Source of the DNA: CAZIXN01 sp039180415
GTDB taxonomy: Bacteria > Planctomycetota > Phycisphaerae > Phycisphaerales > Phycisphaeraceae
DNA: 64,000 nt
Reading direction: 5' to 3'
Assembly (NCBI GenBank): GCA_039180415.1
Contig: JBCDDH010000003.1
Span: 1-64,000, forward strand
Position numbers and translations under genes: made by a program
Part shown: in pieces, positions 50,962 through 59,808 of the stretch
How the letters are laid out: each line of letters begins with the position of its first letter
How positions within the stretch are numbered: position 1 is the first letter of the stretch
The notes under the pieces: model-generated
Told to the model about the DNA's origin: nothing
Seen by the model: the letters and a program-made list of their open reading frames with translations, nothing else
The model's database searches: none

Positions 50962-52302
50962 GTGTCGGCGCTGACCTACGAGCTACGCAAGGCCGACGCG
51001 GACCCGACCAGCCGCGCGCGGCTGGGCCGGGTGACCACGCCGCACGGTTCGTTCGAGACGCCGGCGTTTATGCCCGTGGGCACGCAGGGCACGGTCAAAG
51101 GCTTGCTGCCGTCTCAGCTCGAATCGCTCGGGGCCCAGATCGTGTTGGGTAACACGTACCACCTGATGCTCCGGCCGGGCAGCGAACGCGTCGCCGAAAT
51201 GGGCGGGTTGCAGAAGTGGACGGGCTGGGGCCGACCGATGTTGACGGACTCGGGTGGGTTTCAGGTCTTTTCGCTGGGCAACCTCAACCGCATCGACGAC
51301 GACGGCGTGCGCTTCAAGAGCCACATCGACGGCCGGGAGATCGAGCTCACGCCGCAGCGTTCGATGCGGGTCCAGCATGAGCTGGGCGCGGACATCATTA
51401 TGGCCTTCGACGACTGCCCGCCGGCCGCGGCACCGAATGTCCACCAGGCGCAGCGGGCCGCGTCGTTCGATTCCGCTTCGCCGAAAGGCACCGCGCGACG
51501 CCCGGCCGAAGCGTTCGACGCCCCGGCCTACGAGCGCCGCGTCCGCGAGGCGAACGAGCGCACCTTGCGCTGGCTCGGCCGATGCAACGCGTACCACCAA
51601 AGCACCGGCCGAGACCAGGTCCAGGCCCTGTTCGGCATCGTGCAGGGCGGCACCGACCTCGAACAACGCGACGCGTGCCTCGACGCCGTGTGCTCGCACG
51701 GCCTGCCCGGCTACGCCATCGGTGGCGTCGCGGTCGGGGAACCACCGGAACAGATCCGTCGCGTCGTCCGCCACACCGCGGACCGGCTCCCCGCCGACCG
51801 GCCGCGGTACCTGATGGGCGTGGGTTACCCCGCCGACCTCGTTGCCGCCGTCCGCGCCGGCGTGGACATGTTCGACTGCGTCCTGCCCAGCCGCAACGGC
51901 CGCAACGGCCACGCCTTCCTGCCCGACGGCGTGGTCCGCCTCCGCAACGCCAAGCACGCCCGCGACCCCCGGCCCATCGAGCCCGGCTGCGATTGCCCGG
52001 CCTGTGAATCGGCCGAAGACGGCTCCGCCCGCTTCTCCCGCAGCTATCTCCGCCACCTGTTCACCGCCGACGAGATGCTCGGCCCGATCCTGGTCAGCCT
52101 GCATAACCAGCGTCTCTACCAACGCCTCATGTTGGACATCCGAGCCGCCATCCGGGATGATGCGTGGCTCGCCTTCACGAAACGCTGGCCCGTCGCCGCC
52201 TCGGAAGTGACCCTCGAAACCGCTCCGGACGTAAGCCCGAAACCCGCTCCCGAAGCCCGCCCGGAACCTTCCCCGATCGCCCCACCAAGCCGCCATGTTT
52301 GA
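50962..52302 (+). CDS. tgt: tRNA-guanine transglycosylase Tgt
   Basis: A 446-residue enzyme that swaps guanine 34 for preQ1 in tRNAs with GUN anticodons. TDSGGFQVFSL with the catalytic Asp, IVQGG, GGVAVGEP, the second active-site region LMGVGYP, FDCVLPSRNGR and the zinc site CDCPAC with a later His are all present. An insertion of about 28 residues (after FDDCPPAAAP, around 155-185, Ser/Ala-rich) and a long Pro-rich C-terminus make it longer than the usual 370-380. It starts with GTG at 50962 and overlaps yajC by eight bases. queC at 20199 belongs to the same pathway. Confidence 0.95.
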   Translation: MSALTYELRKADADPTSRARLGRVTTPHGSFETPAFMPVGTQGTVKGLLPSQLESLGAQIVLGNTYHLMLRPGSERVAEMGGLQKWTGWGRPMLTDSGGFQVFSLGNLNRIDDDGVRFKSHIDGREIELTPQRSMRVQHELGADIIMAFDDCPPAAAPNVHQAQRAASFDSASPKGTARRPAEAFDAPAYERRVREANERTLRWLGRCNAYHQSTGRDQVQALFGIVQGGTDLEQRDACLDAVCSHGLPGYAIGGVAVGEPPEQIRRVVRHTADRLPADRPRYLMGVGYPADLVAAVRAGVDMFDCVLPSRNGRNGHAFLPDGVVRLRNAKHARDPRPIEPGCDCPACESAEDGSARFSRSYLRHLFTADEMLGPILVSLHNQRLYQRLMLDIRAAIRDDAWLAFTKRWPVAASEVTLETAPDVSPKPAPEARPEPSPIAPPSRHV

Positions 52303-52729
52303 AGCCCAACTCCCGTTCCCGCTGCTGCTCCAGGAAGCCTCGCCCCCGCCCGCCGCCGACGTCTCGGTGCCGCCGGCCGCCGACGTGTCCGCCACGTCCG
52401 AAGGCCAACCGCTCGGCACGGCCGGGAGCGGCGGCACCGGTTCGTCCCCGCCGCCACCCACCCTGTTCGGCGATCCGCTGCTTTTGTTCATGCTCGTGGG
52501 CTTCATGGTGCTGATGATCGTGTTCTCCGTCAGCTCCGGACGCAAGGAAAAGAAACGCAAAGAATCCCTCATCGCTTCGCTCGCCAAGAACCAGAAGGTG
52601 CAGCTGGCCGGCGGCGAACTGGGCACCGTCGTCGAAGTCCGCGACCACGAGGTCGTCGTCAAGGTCGACGAAAACAGCAACACGCGGATCCGTTACGTCA
52701 AGAGCGCCGTCGCCGCGGTGATCGAATGA
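52295..52729 (+). CDS. yajC: Preprotein translocase accessory subunit YajC
   Basis: A 144-residue protein. An Ala/Pro-rich N-terminus is unusually long for YajC (about 55 residues) and is followed by one TM helix (about 60-80), the GRKEKKRKE basic segment and the small cytosolic domain with KNQKVQLAGGELGTVVEV. It associates with SecDF-YidC. The start lies within tgt, and secDF follows at 52784, so the tgt-yajC-secDF order matches that of many proteobacteria. Confidence 0.93.
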   Translation: MFEAQLPFPLLLQEASPPPAADVSVPPAADVSATSEGQPLGTAGSGGTGSSPPPPTLFGDPLLLFMLVGFMVLMIVFSVSSGRKEKKRKESLIASLAKNQKVQLAGGELGTVVEVRDHEVVVKVDENSNTRIRYVKSAVAAVIE

Positions 52730-52783
52730 GCGGGATGCTTCGCTTCACCACCAGCCATTAGCCACCAGCCATTAGCCCTCCCC

Positions 52784-55700
52784 ATGCAATATCCCCTTTG
52801 GAAACCGCTGCTGCTCATCTTCGTCGTGGTCGGTTGCGCGGTGCTGCTGCAGTTCAAGTCGCTCAACCCGGGCATCGACCTCGCGGGCGGCACCACGCTG
52901 ACCTACGCCGTGCAGGTCCCCGAGAACCAGGACGCCCAGGAGGCGATCGAGCAGACGATCGAGATCCTCAAGGAACGCGTCGACCCTTCGGGCATCATGA
53001 ACCTGGTGTGGCGGGCCGAGGTGGGTAACCGCCTGTCGGTGCAGATGGCCCTGGCACCGCCGGAAGTGAAGGAGAAGCGCGACGCCTACGAAGCAGCGCT
53101 CGAAAAGCTGGAAAGCCAGAACCTTCCCGAGTCCCGCGTGCGCACCACGCTCGCGCAGGACGACGCGGGCCGGGCGGCCGGCATCGCGGCGCTCGCCGAA
53201 ACGCACGCCGACGCCGGCGACGACCTGCGGGAGCTCGACCGATTGGCCGCCGCCCGCGACGCCGCGACGGCGATGTACCGGGCCGCGCTCGGACCCGCCC
53301 GCGAGTTGCAGGCTTCCCTTCCCCCCGAGCCCAGTGAGGCGGAGTCCGCGCAGCTCGCCGAGCTGCAGGCCGACCTCGACGCCGCGACGCTCGCCGCGCT
53401 CGACGCCCGGGACGCCTTCGACGAGAAGCTCGCCGCGCTGCTCGCCGACAATCTCACCGCCCAGGAGTTCGCCGCCGCGCTGGATCTGCCCGACACGCCG
53501 CGCAAGGGCGGCCTGCCCTCGGCTCGGCAGGAAGCCCTCGACGCCATCCGCGCCGCCCACTCCGGCAAGTCCGTGTTGATCGACGAAGTCCTCGCCGCGT
53601 TCGAACAGTACGAAGGCGTCAAGGGCATGCTCGACGATCCCAACGACCTGATCCGGCTGCTACGCGGCGCGGGCGTGCTGGAATTCCGCATCGCGGCGGT
53701 GGTCGGGCAGCGCCCGCTCAATGTTGAGGATTATCGCCAGCGGCTCCGCGAGCAAGGCCCCAAGGCCGGCCGGACCGATCCCTGGCGTTGGTTCGAGGTC
53801 AGCTCGCTCGAGGAGTACCTGGACAACCCTCGGCTGGAGGCCGAACTCGAAGCCGACCCCGGGCGGGCGGCGGACATCTTCGCCTCGCTAGGCACCGGTA
53901 GCCGGCAGGGCGTGGTCGGCGATCACTACAACGGCAAGTACTACATCTTGCTCGCCAACACGCCCGACCTCGCGCTCACCGAGCAGCAGGAATGGGAACT
54001 CGCCGGCGCGACGGTGCAGCCCGACCAGCAGGGCCTGCCTTCCGTCGGCTTCACGATGGACGCACGCGGGGCCGCGCTGATGGGCCGGCTCACCGAAAAC
54101 AACCTGCAACAGCCCATGGCGATCGTCCTGGACGGACAAGTCATGAGCGCCCCGAACATCCAGGGCCGCATCGCCGGCCAAGGCCAGATCACCGGCCGGT
54201 ACAGCCAGGCCGAGGCGCTCGCGCTGGTCCAGACGCTCAAGGCCGGCTCTCTGGGTTCGACGCTCTCTTACGACCCGATCGCGATCAAGACCACCGGCCC
54301 GCAGCTGGGCCAGGACAACCTCAACGCCGGCGTCACCGCGTCGATCCTCTCGGTCTGCATCGTCGCCGCGTTCATGATCATGTACTACTTCGTGCCCGGC
54401 GTCATCGCGGTGATCGCGCTGGCGGGCAACATCGCGATCATCCTGGGCACGATGTCGCTCACATCCGCAACCTTCACCCTGCCGGGGATCGCGGGTCTCG
54501 TGTTAACGATCGGTATGGCGGTGGACGCCAACGTGCTGATCTTCGAGCGCATCCGTGAAGAGGTCCGCGGCGGGGCCCAGGACCTCAAGACCGCCGTCCG
54601 CCTCGGCTTCGACAAAGCCCTGTCCTCCATCCTCGACGCGAACATCACCACGCTGCTGACCTGCCTGGTGCTCTACTACACCGCCACCAGCGAGATCAAG
54701 GGCTTCGCCGTCGTGCTCGCGATCGGTATCGTCGCCACGCTGTTCACAACTTTGTTCGGCTCGCGCATCCTGGTCGATCTGCTGCTGGTCTACGGCAAGG
54801 CCAAGAAGCTCCCGATGCTGCCCAGTAAGGTCGATGCCGTCGAGAAACTGCTCGAGCCGAGCATCAACTGGTTCGCGCTGCGGAAGTTCTTCATCCCGTT
54901 CAGCTTGACGATCATCGTGTTCGGGGGGTTCGTGATCTGGGAGCGTGGCGTCGATCTGCTGGACATCGAGTTCCGCTCGGGCACCGAGGTCACGTTCGAA
55001 CTCGCCGAAGGCCAAGGCCTCACCATCGAAGAAGCCCGGGCCCGGCTGACGAATTTCGTCAACGGCGATCCCGAAGCCATCGACGGGGTGGAGTGGGAAA
55101 ACCTTTCCGGCGACGAGGCCTCGGTCGTCACGGTCGGCGACACACTCGAAGACGGCCGCTTCACCGGCTTCAGCGTCGCGACGCTGATTGAAAACGCCGA
55201 CGCCGTCTCGCTTGCCGTGAAGGAAGCCTTCGGCGACCTGCTCGACGCGTCTCGGCCGATCACTTTCGACCGGATCGACGCCGAGCTCTCCGACGTCGGC
55301 GATCTCGCGCGGCCGGTCAAGGTCGGCGCCCTCGGCGAGGTCATCGACGACCCGTTTGAAAACGCCGATATCGGCGAGTACCTGGGAGGCGTCGCGTTCG
55401 TGCTCAACGACCTCGACCCGCCTGCTCAGGTTGCCGACGTCACCGAGCGCATCGAACGCATGCGGCGTCAACCCGACTACGTCGATCTGGGTTACCGCCC
55501 GTTCGAGGTGATCGGCTTGGGGCAACCCGGGATCAACGACGAAGGCGAGCCCGTGTACGCCCGTGCGGCCGTGGTCGTCGCGGAGGAGATCACCAGCTAC
55601 ATCGAGAATCCCGACACGTTCTTCTTGCCCGACGGCTTGGCCGACACCGAGTGGTCGCTCATTAAAGACGCGCTCAGTCAGGACACGTCGCTCGTCGGCG

Positions 55701-56341
55701 TGAGCAATTTCTCTAGCCAGGTGTCGGGCACGATGCAGCAGCGGGCGGCGATCGCGATGCTGCTCTCGCTGCTGGTGGTGGTCGGCTATATCGCCCTGCG
55801 GTTCGGCAGTTTCCGCTACGGCGGGGCCGCCATCGTCGCCCTGGTCCACGACGTCGCGGCGGCGGTCGGGCTCTTGGCGATCTGCAACCTGCTCTACGAC
55901 TCGGGCTTCGGCGGTGCGCTGCTGCTGGACGACTTCAAGATCAACCTCGCGATCATCGCGGCGATCCTGACGCTCATCGGCTACTCGCTCAACGACACGA
56001 TCATCGTGTTCGATCGCATCCGCGAGAACAAGGGCCGGCTCCCCGAGCCCACCGCCGATATCATCAACCTGTCGATCAACCAGACCATCAGCCGCACCGT
56101 GTTGACTTCCGGCACGACGCTCATGGCCGTACTCGTGCTCTACTTGTTCGGCGGCCCGGGCGTGCACGGCTTCGCGTTCACGATGATGATCGGCGTATTC
56201 GTCGGCACGTACTCCTCGTTCGCGGTCGCGGCCCCGCTGCTGATCCTCGGCAGGGGCCCGGACCCCAACGCGACGGCCAAAGCGAAGCCCGCGGCGGATC
56301 GGAGTTCGCCGGCGGTGCCCGAGGCAACGGTGCCGGCCTGA
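52784..56341 (+). CDS. secDF: SecD-SecF fusion protein
   Basis: A 1185-residue PMF-driven translocation factor. In the SecD half, TM1 (8-24) and GIDLAGGTTL (30-39) are followed by a periplasmic P1 region with an insertion (about 100-290) that is Ala/Glu-rich and probably coiled coil, then VLEFRIAAV, and a TM block with the proton-path motif GMAVDANVLIFERIREE. The SecF half has FRSGTEVTFEL and LIGYSLNDTIIVFDRIREN. Fusions of SecD and SecF occur in several phyla. It uses the proton gradient to pull proteins out on the periplasmic side. The C-terminus is a short Ala/Pro tail. Confidence 0.95.
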   Translation: MQYPLWKPLLLIFVVVGCAVLLQFKSLNPGIDLAGGTTLTYAVQVPENQDAQEAIEQTIEILKERVDPSGIMNLVWRAEVGNRLSVQMALAPPEVKEKRDAYEAALEKLESQNLPESRVRTTLAQDDAGRAAGIAALAETHADAGDDLRELDRLAAARDAATAMYRAALGPARELQASLPPEPSEAESAQLAELQADLDAATLAALDARDAFDEKLAALLADNLTAQEFAAALDLPDTPRKGGLPSARQEALDAIRAAHSGKSVLIDEVLAAFEQYEGVKGMLDDPNDLIRLLRGAGVLEFRIAAVVGQRPLNVEDYRQRLREQGPKAGRTDPWRWFEVSSLEEYLDNPRLEAELEADPGRAADIFASLGTGSRQGVVGDHYNGKYYILLANTPDLALTEQQEWELAGATVQPDQQGLPSVGFTMDARGAALMGRLTENNLQQPMAIVLDGQVMSAPNIQGRIAGQGQITGRYSQAEALALVQTLKAGSLGSTLSYDPIAIKTTGPQLGQDNLNAGVTASILSVCIVAAFMIMYYFVPGVIAVIALAGNIAIILGTMSLTSATFTLPGIAGLVLTIGMAVDANVLIFERIREEVRGGAQDLKTAVRLGFDKALSSILDANITTLLTCLVLYYTATSEIKGFAVVLAIGIVATLFTTLFGSRILVDLLLVYGKAKKLPMLPSKVDAVEKLLEPSINWFALRKFFIPFSLTIIVFGGFVIWERGVDLLDIEFRSGTEVTFELAEGQGLTIEEARARLTNFVNGDPEAIDGVEWENLSGDEASVVTVGDTLEDGRFTGFSVATLIENADAVSLAVKEAFGDLLDASRPITFDRIDAELSDVGDLARPVKVGALGEVIDDPFENADIGEYLGGVAFVLNDLDPPAQVADVTERIERMRRQPDYVDLGYRPFEVIGLGQPGINDEGEPVYARAAVVVAEEITSYIENPDTFFLPDGLADTEWSLIKDALSQDTSLVGVSNFSSQVSGTMQQRAAIAMLLSLLVVVGYIALRFGSFRYGGAAIVALVHDVAAAVGLLAICNLLYDSGFGGALLLDDFKINLAIIAAILTLIGYSLNDTIIVFDRIRENKGRLPEPTADIINLSINQTISRTVLTSGTTLMAVLVLYLFGGPGVHGFAFTMMIGVFVGTYSSFAVAAPLLILGRGPDPNATAKAKPAADRSSPAVPEATVPA

Positions 56342-56439
56342 GTTTTCGCCCGGCAAGCCGCGGAGAACTCAAAGACGCTACGCGATCGAGTTTTTGATGT
56401 TTGCGGGTTTGCGCCTCCACGTTGTTAGCGGCTTTCGAG

Positions 56440-57561
56440 ATGAACGACCCACGCTTCGCCACACTCGCCCGGACGCTCGTCCATCACTCGACTCGGCTGC
56501 AGGCCGGCGAACACCTCTTGGTTGAGGCGTTCGACATCCCGGCCGAGATGGTGGTCGCGTTGGTCGAAGAGGCCCGGCGAGCCGACGCGCACCCACACGT
56601 CGTCTTGCGGGATTCGCGGATCCAGCGGGCGTTGGTGGAGGACGCCGGCGACGGTCAGCTCGACGTATGGAGCGCGAACGACTTGGACCGCATGAAGCGG
56701 ATGGACGCGTACGTGGGCATGCGCGGCAGCCACAACGTCTCGGAGATGTCTGGCGTTCCCGACGAACAGCTCCAGAACTACGCCAAGCGGTACGCCACGC
56801 CGGTGCACGGCGAGGAACGGGTCAAGCGGACCAAGTGGTGCGTGCTGCGTTGGCCCACGCCGAGCATGGCGCAGCTCGCGAGCAAGCCTACGCCTGCTTT
56901 CGAAGATTTCTATTTCGACGTATGCACCCTGGACTACGCCAAGATGCAGGGCGCGGCGGCCAAATTGGTCGACCGCATGAACCGCACCGACCGCGTCCAC
57001 TTGCAAGGCCCGGGCGACACCGACCTGCGGTTCTCGATCAAGGACATCCCGTCGATCGCGTGCACGGGCTCGCACAACATCCCGGACGGCGAGTGCTTCA
57101 CCGCTCCGGTCCGCGACAGCGTCGAAGGCGTGATCCACTTCAACACGCCGACGATCTACCAGGGCAAGAGCTTCGAGAACGTGCGGTTGGTGTTCGAGCG
57201 GGGTCGCATCGTTGATTTCGTTGCCGACCAGGGTGCCGAGCATCTCGCGGGAGTGCTGGACACGGACGAGGGGGCACGGTTCGTCGGCGAGTTCGCGATC
57301 GGCTTTAACCCGCACATCCGCGAGCCTATGCGGGACATCTTGTTCGATGAGAAGATCGCCGGTTCTTTGCACTTCACGCCCGGCCGTTGCTACGACGACG
57401 CAAGCAACGGCAACGTCAGCGACATCCACTGGGACTTGGTGTTGATCCAACGGCCGGAGTACGGCGGCGGTACGATCACGTTCGACGACGAAGTGGTCCG
57501 GCGAGACGGCGTGTTTGTCGCGCCCGATTTGGTGGGACTGAACCCCGAAGCACTGCTCTGA
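56440..57561 (+). CDS. M29 family aminopeptidase
   Basis: A 373-residue metallopeptidase like thermophilic aminopeptidase T/S. Metal- and activity-linked segments are visible: a Glu in PDGECFTAP, a Glu in GEFAIGFNP, His and Tyr in GSLHFTPGRCY and the H-x-D in SDIHWDLV. These enzymes remove N-terminal residues with two metal ions. The start is at MNDPRF (56440); the frame runs 13 codons further upstream without a ribosome site. It follows secDF by 98 bases on the same strand. Confidence 0.9.
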   Translation: MNDPRFATLARTLVHHSTRLQAGEHLLVEAFDIPAEMVVALVEEARRADAHPHVVLRDSRIQRALVEDAGDGQLDVWSANDLDRMKRMDAYVGMRGSHNVSEMSGVPDEQLQNYAKRYATPVHGEERVKRTKWCVLRWPTPSMAQLASKPTPAFEDFYFDVCTLDYAKMQGAAAKLVDRMNRTDRVHLQGPGDTDLRFSIKDIPSIACTGSHNIPDGECFTAPVRDSVEGVIHFNTPTIYQGKSFENVRLVFERGRIVDFVADQGAEHLAGVLDTDEGARFVGEFAIGFNPHIREPMRDILFDEKIAGSLHFTPGRCYDDASNGNVSDIHWDLVLIQRPEYGGGTITFDDEVVRRDGVFVAPDLVGLNPEALL

Positions 57562-57600
57562 TCTCGTTGGCGGCGCGTCAACCTTCTTGGATACGTGACG

Positions 57601-57774
57601 TCAACTGAGGCGGCGATGGTTTCCGTGTCGGTATCGGTCTTCGGCGTGATTCGCTCCGATGAATCGGTGGTTACGCTCTTCGAAGAACGCCCGCACGCGA
57701 CGAGTCTTCTGGACGCGGAAGCCGTAGCAGATGAGGACGAAGGCCGCTGCCGGGAAAAGCACAAGGAACCACAT
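57601..57774 (-). CDS. Small single-helix membrane protein (57 residues)
   Basis: A short open frame on the minus strand, 57 residues. It starts MWFLVLFPAAAFVLICYG, one clear TM helix (2-18), followed by a basic cytosolic tail (FRVQKTRRVRAFFEERNHRF and then a His/Arg-rich end). The hydrophobic-then-basic pattern is unlike the random frames around it, and the frame exactly fills the space between the aminopeptidase and rsmJ. Function unknown. Confidence 0.55.
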   Translation of the reverse strand: MWFLVLFPAAAFVLICYGFRVQKTRRVRAFFEERNHRFIGANHAEDRYRHGNHRRLS

Positions 57775-57805
57775 GCTGCGGTTGTAGCAGCGACCTGTTT
57801 ACTGT

Positions 57806-58687
57806 TCAGCAGGGCCGTTCGATGGCGGCGTACACGTCGTACCGCAGCGCTTTGGCCCCGTGCGAATGGACGGGGGTACGGCCGGAGAGGGGTGGGGCGT
57901 GGCGGGGACGTTTGACGACGACGCGGCCGCCGTTCCCGCAAGAGAGCAGCCGCAGGGCGTGGTCGAGCAGGGCGTCGGCGTCATCGTTGTTGCCGACGAT
58001 CATCCGGAGCAGGCGCATGGGTTTCTTTTCGGCGGTCTTGCGGCCGGGGGGGAACATGGGGTCGAGGTAGACGACGCCGGGGGTCGGGATTTGGGGTTCG
58101 GGTTTCTGGCCGGCTGGCGTGAGCAGGTCGGCCAAGCAGAGCGTGATGCGGGTGGCGATCTCGGGGTGCGTCTCTTTGGCGCGGCCGAGGGCGTCTTCGA
58201 GGAGGGCGTGGACGACGGGGTGTCGTTCGTAGGCGGTGACGGGGCAGCCGGCGGCGGCGAGCAGCCAAGCGTCTTCGCCGAAGCCGGCGGTGGCATCGAG
58301 GACGCGGGGTCGAGCGGGGTCGCCTTTGCGGACGCCGACGGCCTTGAACAGCGGGGCGTTGAGCTTTCGGCCGGCGGGAGACGTGGTGTCCAGGGATTGG
58401 GGGTTGGGGTAGACGGGCTTGCCGGGGTTGAGGCGGACCCGCGCGCCAGCGGTGTAGCCATGGGCTTTCGGGTTGGCTGGGGCGGATTGCTTCCGGGGGT
58501 GGGGGTTAAGGCGGAGTTCGAGGCGGTCGGGCTGGTCGGGGGCGACGTGGGCGACGCACAGGTGCAGGTCGTGAGGGTCGGCGAGGCGCTGGGCGAGAGG
58601 GAGGGCGAGTTGTTCGGCGAGTTGCGTGGCGCGGTTGCTTTGGCGTGGCTTGTCGAAGGCGATCGCGATGGTGACGGGTTCGGGCAT
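57806..58687 (-). CDS. rsmJ: 16S rRNA (guanine-1516-N2) methyltransferase RsmJ-like
   Basis: A 293-residue SAM-dependent methyltransferase. SAM motif I VLDATAGFGEDAWLLAAAG (about 129-147), the acidic YERHP at the end of strand 2, and the catalytic loop VYLDPMFPPGRK are the signatures of RsmJ (YhiQ), which methylates 16S rRNA G1516. The N-terminal 100 residues include the family's SLDTTSPAG-like segment. It is the second minus-strand gene after the MBL protein at 58749. Confidence 0.9.
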   Translation of the reverse strand: MPEPVTIAIAFDKPRQSNRATQLAEQLALPLAQRLADPHDLHLCVAHVAPDQPDRLELRLNPHPRKQSAPANPKAHGYTAGARVRLNPGKPVYPNPQSLDTTSPAGRKLNAPLFKAVGVRKGDPARPRVLDATAGFGEDAWLLAAAGCPVTAYERHPVVHALLEDALGRAKETHPEIATRITLCLADLLTPAGQKPEPQIPTPGVVYLDPMFPPGRKTAEKKPMRLLRMIVGNNDDADALLDHALRLLSCGNGGRVVVKRPRHAPPLSGRTPVHSHGAKALRYDVYAAIERPC

Positions 58688-58748
58688 GGGGGCAACCCGC
58701 GGTCGGAGACCGTGGGCGTCGTGTTGGGTTGTGGAGATCTTCCGGGGG

Positions 58749-59675
58749 TCAGTCGTTGCCGACTTGGGCGGCCTCGGCTTCGGCGAGCTGTCGGTCGTAG
58801 CGTTCGCGGTTGGCCCGGCCGTCCATCAGCGTGAGCAGGCGGTGGCGGTACTTGTCGGGGATTGCGCGGTCGAGGGTCTTGCGGACCTGGCCCATGTGCG
58901 TTCGCCGGGAGAGGTGGACGAGCACGATGTGCGTGTCTTCGCTGGAGGCTTCGAGCAGTTGGAGGATGTGGTCGAGGTGTAGGTGTTTGCCGATGCCGGC
59001 CCGCTTGCGGTGGTTGGGCTCCATGAACGTGCACTCGGCGATGAGCACCCGGGAGTTGAGCACGTTGGGCTGGAGCAGGTGGTCGCCCCAGGCGGTGTCG
59101 CCGGTGAAGCTGACCAGAGGGATGTGAAACGTGTCGACGATGTCGCGGCCGGCTTTTTTGTGTTCGACGATCTGGTCTTGCGGCAGGCCCTGGAACTCGT
59201 CCTTGAGGCGGGTGCGTTTTTCGACGACGGTGTAGCCGAGCGCGGGGACGGTGTGGATGGCCTCGAAGGCTTCGAGGAAATGGTTGTTCTTGACTTCGAA
59301 GCGTTCGCCGGGGGCGATGGCTCGGACGTTGTATTTGGTGCGTTGGCGCTCGATCTCGACCCACGCGGCCATGAGGTTGTGGAGGGGTTTCTCGAGTTCG
59401 GGGTGGCAGAGAACGGTGCCCGGGGTCATGCCCTGGAAGGGGCGCTGCGAGAAGTAGTAGGCGACGCCGGCGACGTGGTCCATGTGGCCGTGGGTGAGCG
59501 CGACGTAGGGCGCGGGCAGAATGGCTTTGGGGCAAAGGCCGACGTCGAAGCACACGTCGAGTTCCGGGATGTAGACCGCGGTTTCTTCGCCGGCGATGGA
59601 AAGGCCTTCGAGACGGAAGGGTGGCACGTACAGGAAGCCCAGTTGGGGGCGCTTGGCGGGTTCTTTGGGGAGCAT
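58749..59675 (-). CDS. RNase Z-like metallo-beta-lactamase fold protein
   Basis: A 308-residue two-zinc hydrolase. The metal motif THGHMDH is near residues 61-67, a Asp in SFTGDTAW and a late His in VHLSRRTH complete the site. The layout resembles ribonuclease Z/ElaC relatives that process tRNA 3' ends, but the exosite arm typical of RNase Z is not obvious, so another substrate is possible. It is transcribed towards rsmJ, with 61 bases between, and is divergent from the sensor kinase. Confidence 0.8.
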   Translation of the reverse strand: MLPKEPAKRPQLGFLYVPPFRLEGLSIAGEETAVYIPELDVCFDVGLCPKAILPAPYVALTHGHMDHVAGVAYYFSQRPFQGMTPGTVLCHPELEKPLHNLMAAWVEIERQRTKYNVRAIAPGERFEVKNNHFLEAFEAIHTVPALGYTVVEKRTRLKDEFQGLPQDQIVEHKKAGRDIVDTFHIPLVSFTGDTAWGDHLLQPNVLNSRVLIAECTFMEPNHRKRAGIGKHLHLDHILQLLEASSEDTHIVLVHLSRRTHMGQVRKTLDRAIPDKYRHRLLTLMDGRANRERYDRQLAEAEAAQVGND

Positions 59676-59808
59676 GGCGGCGGGGGGACGAGAAACGCGG
59701 GGAGGAAGCGGGCGCGTCGGCGAAACCGGCGTGTCCGTGAAGTTCAGCGATCAGTATGGATGACCGCCGGGCGTCGGGCAAGCGAGCGGGGCTACAGTGC
59801 GGGTGGCG

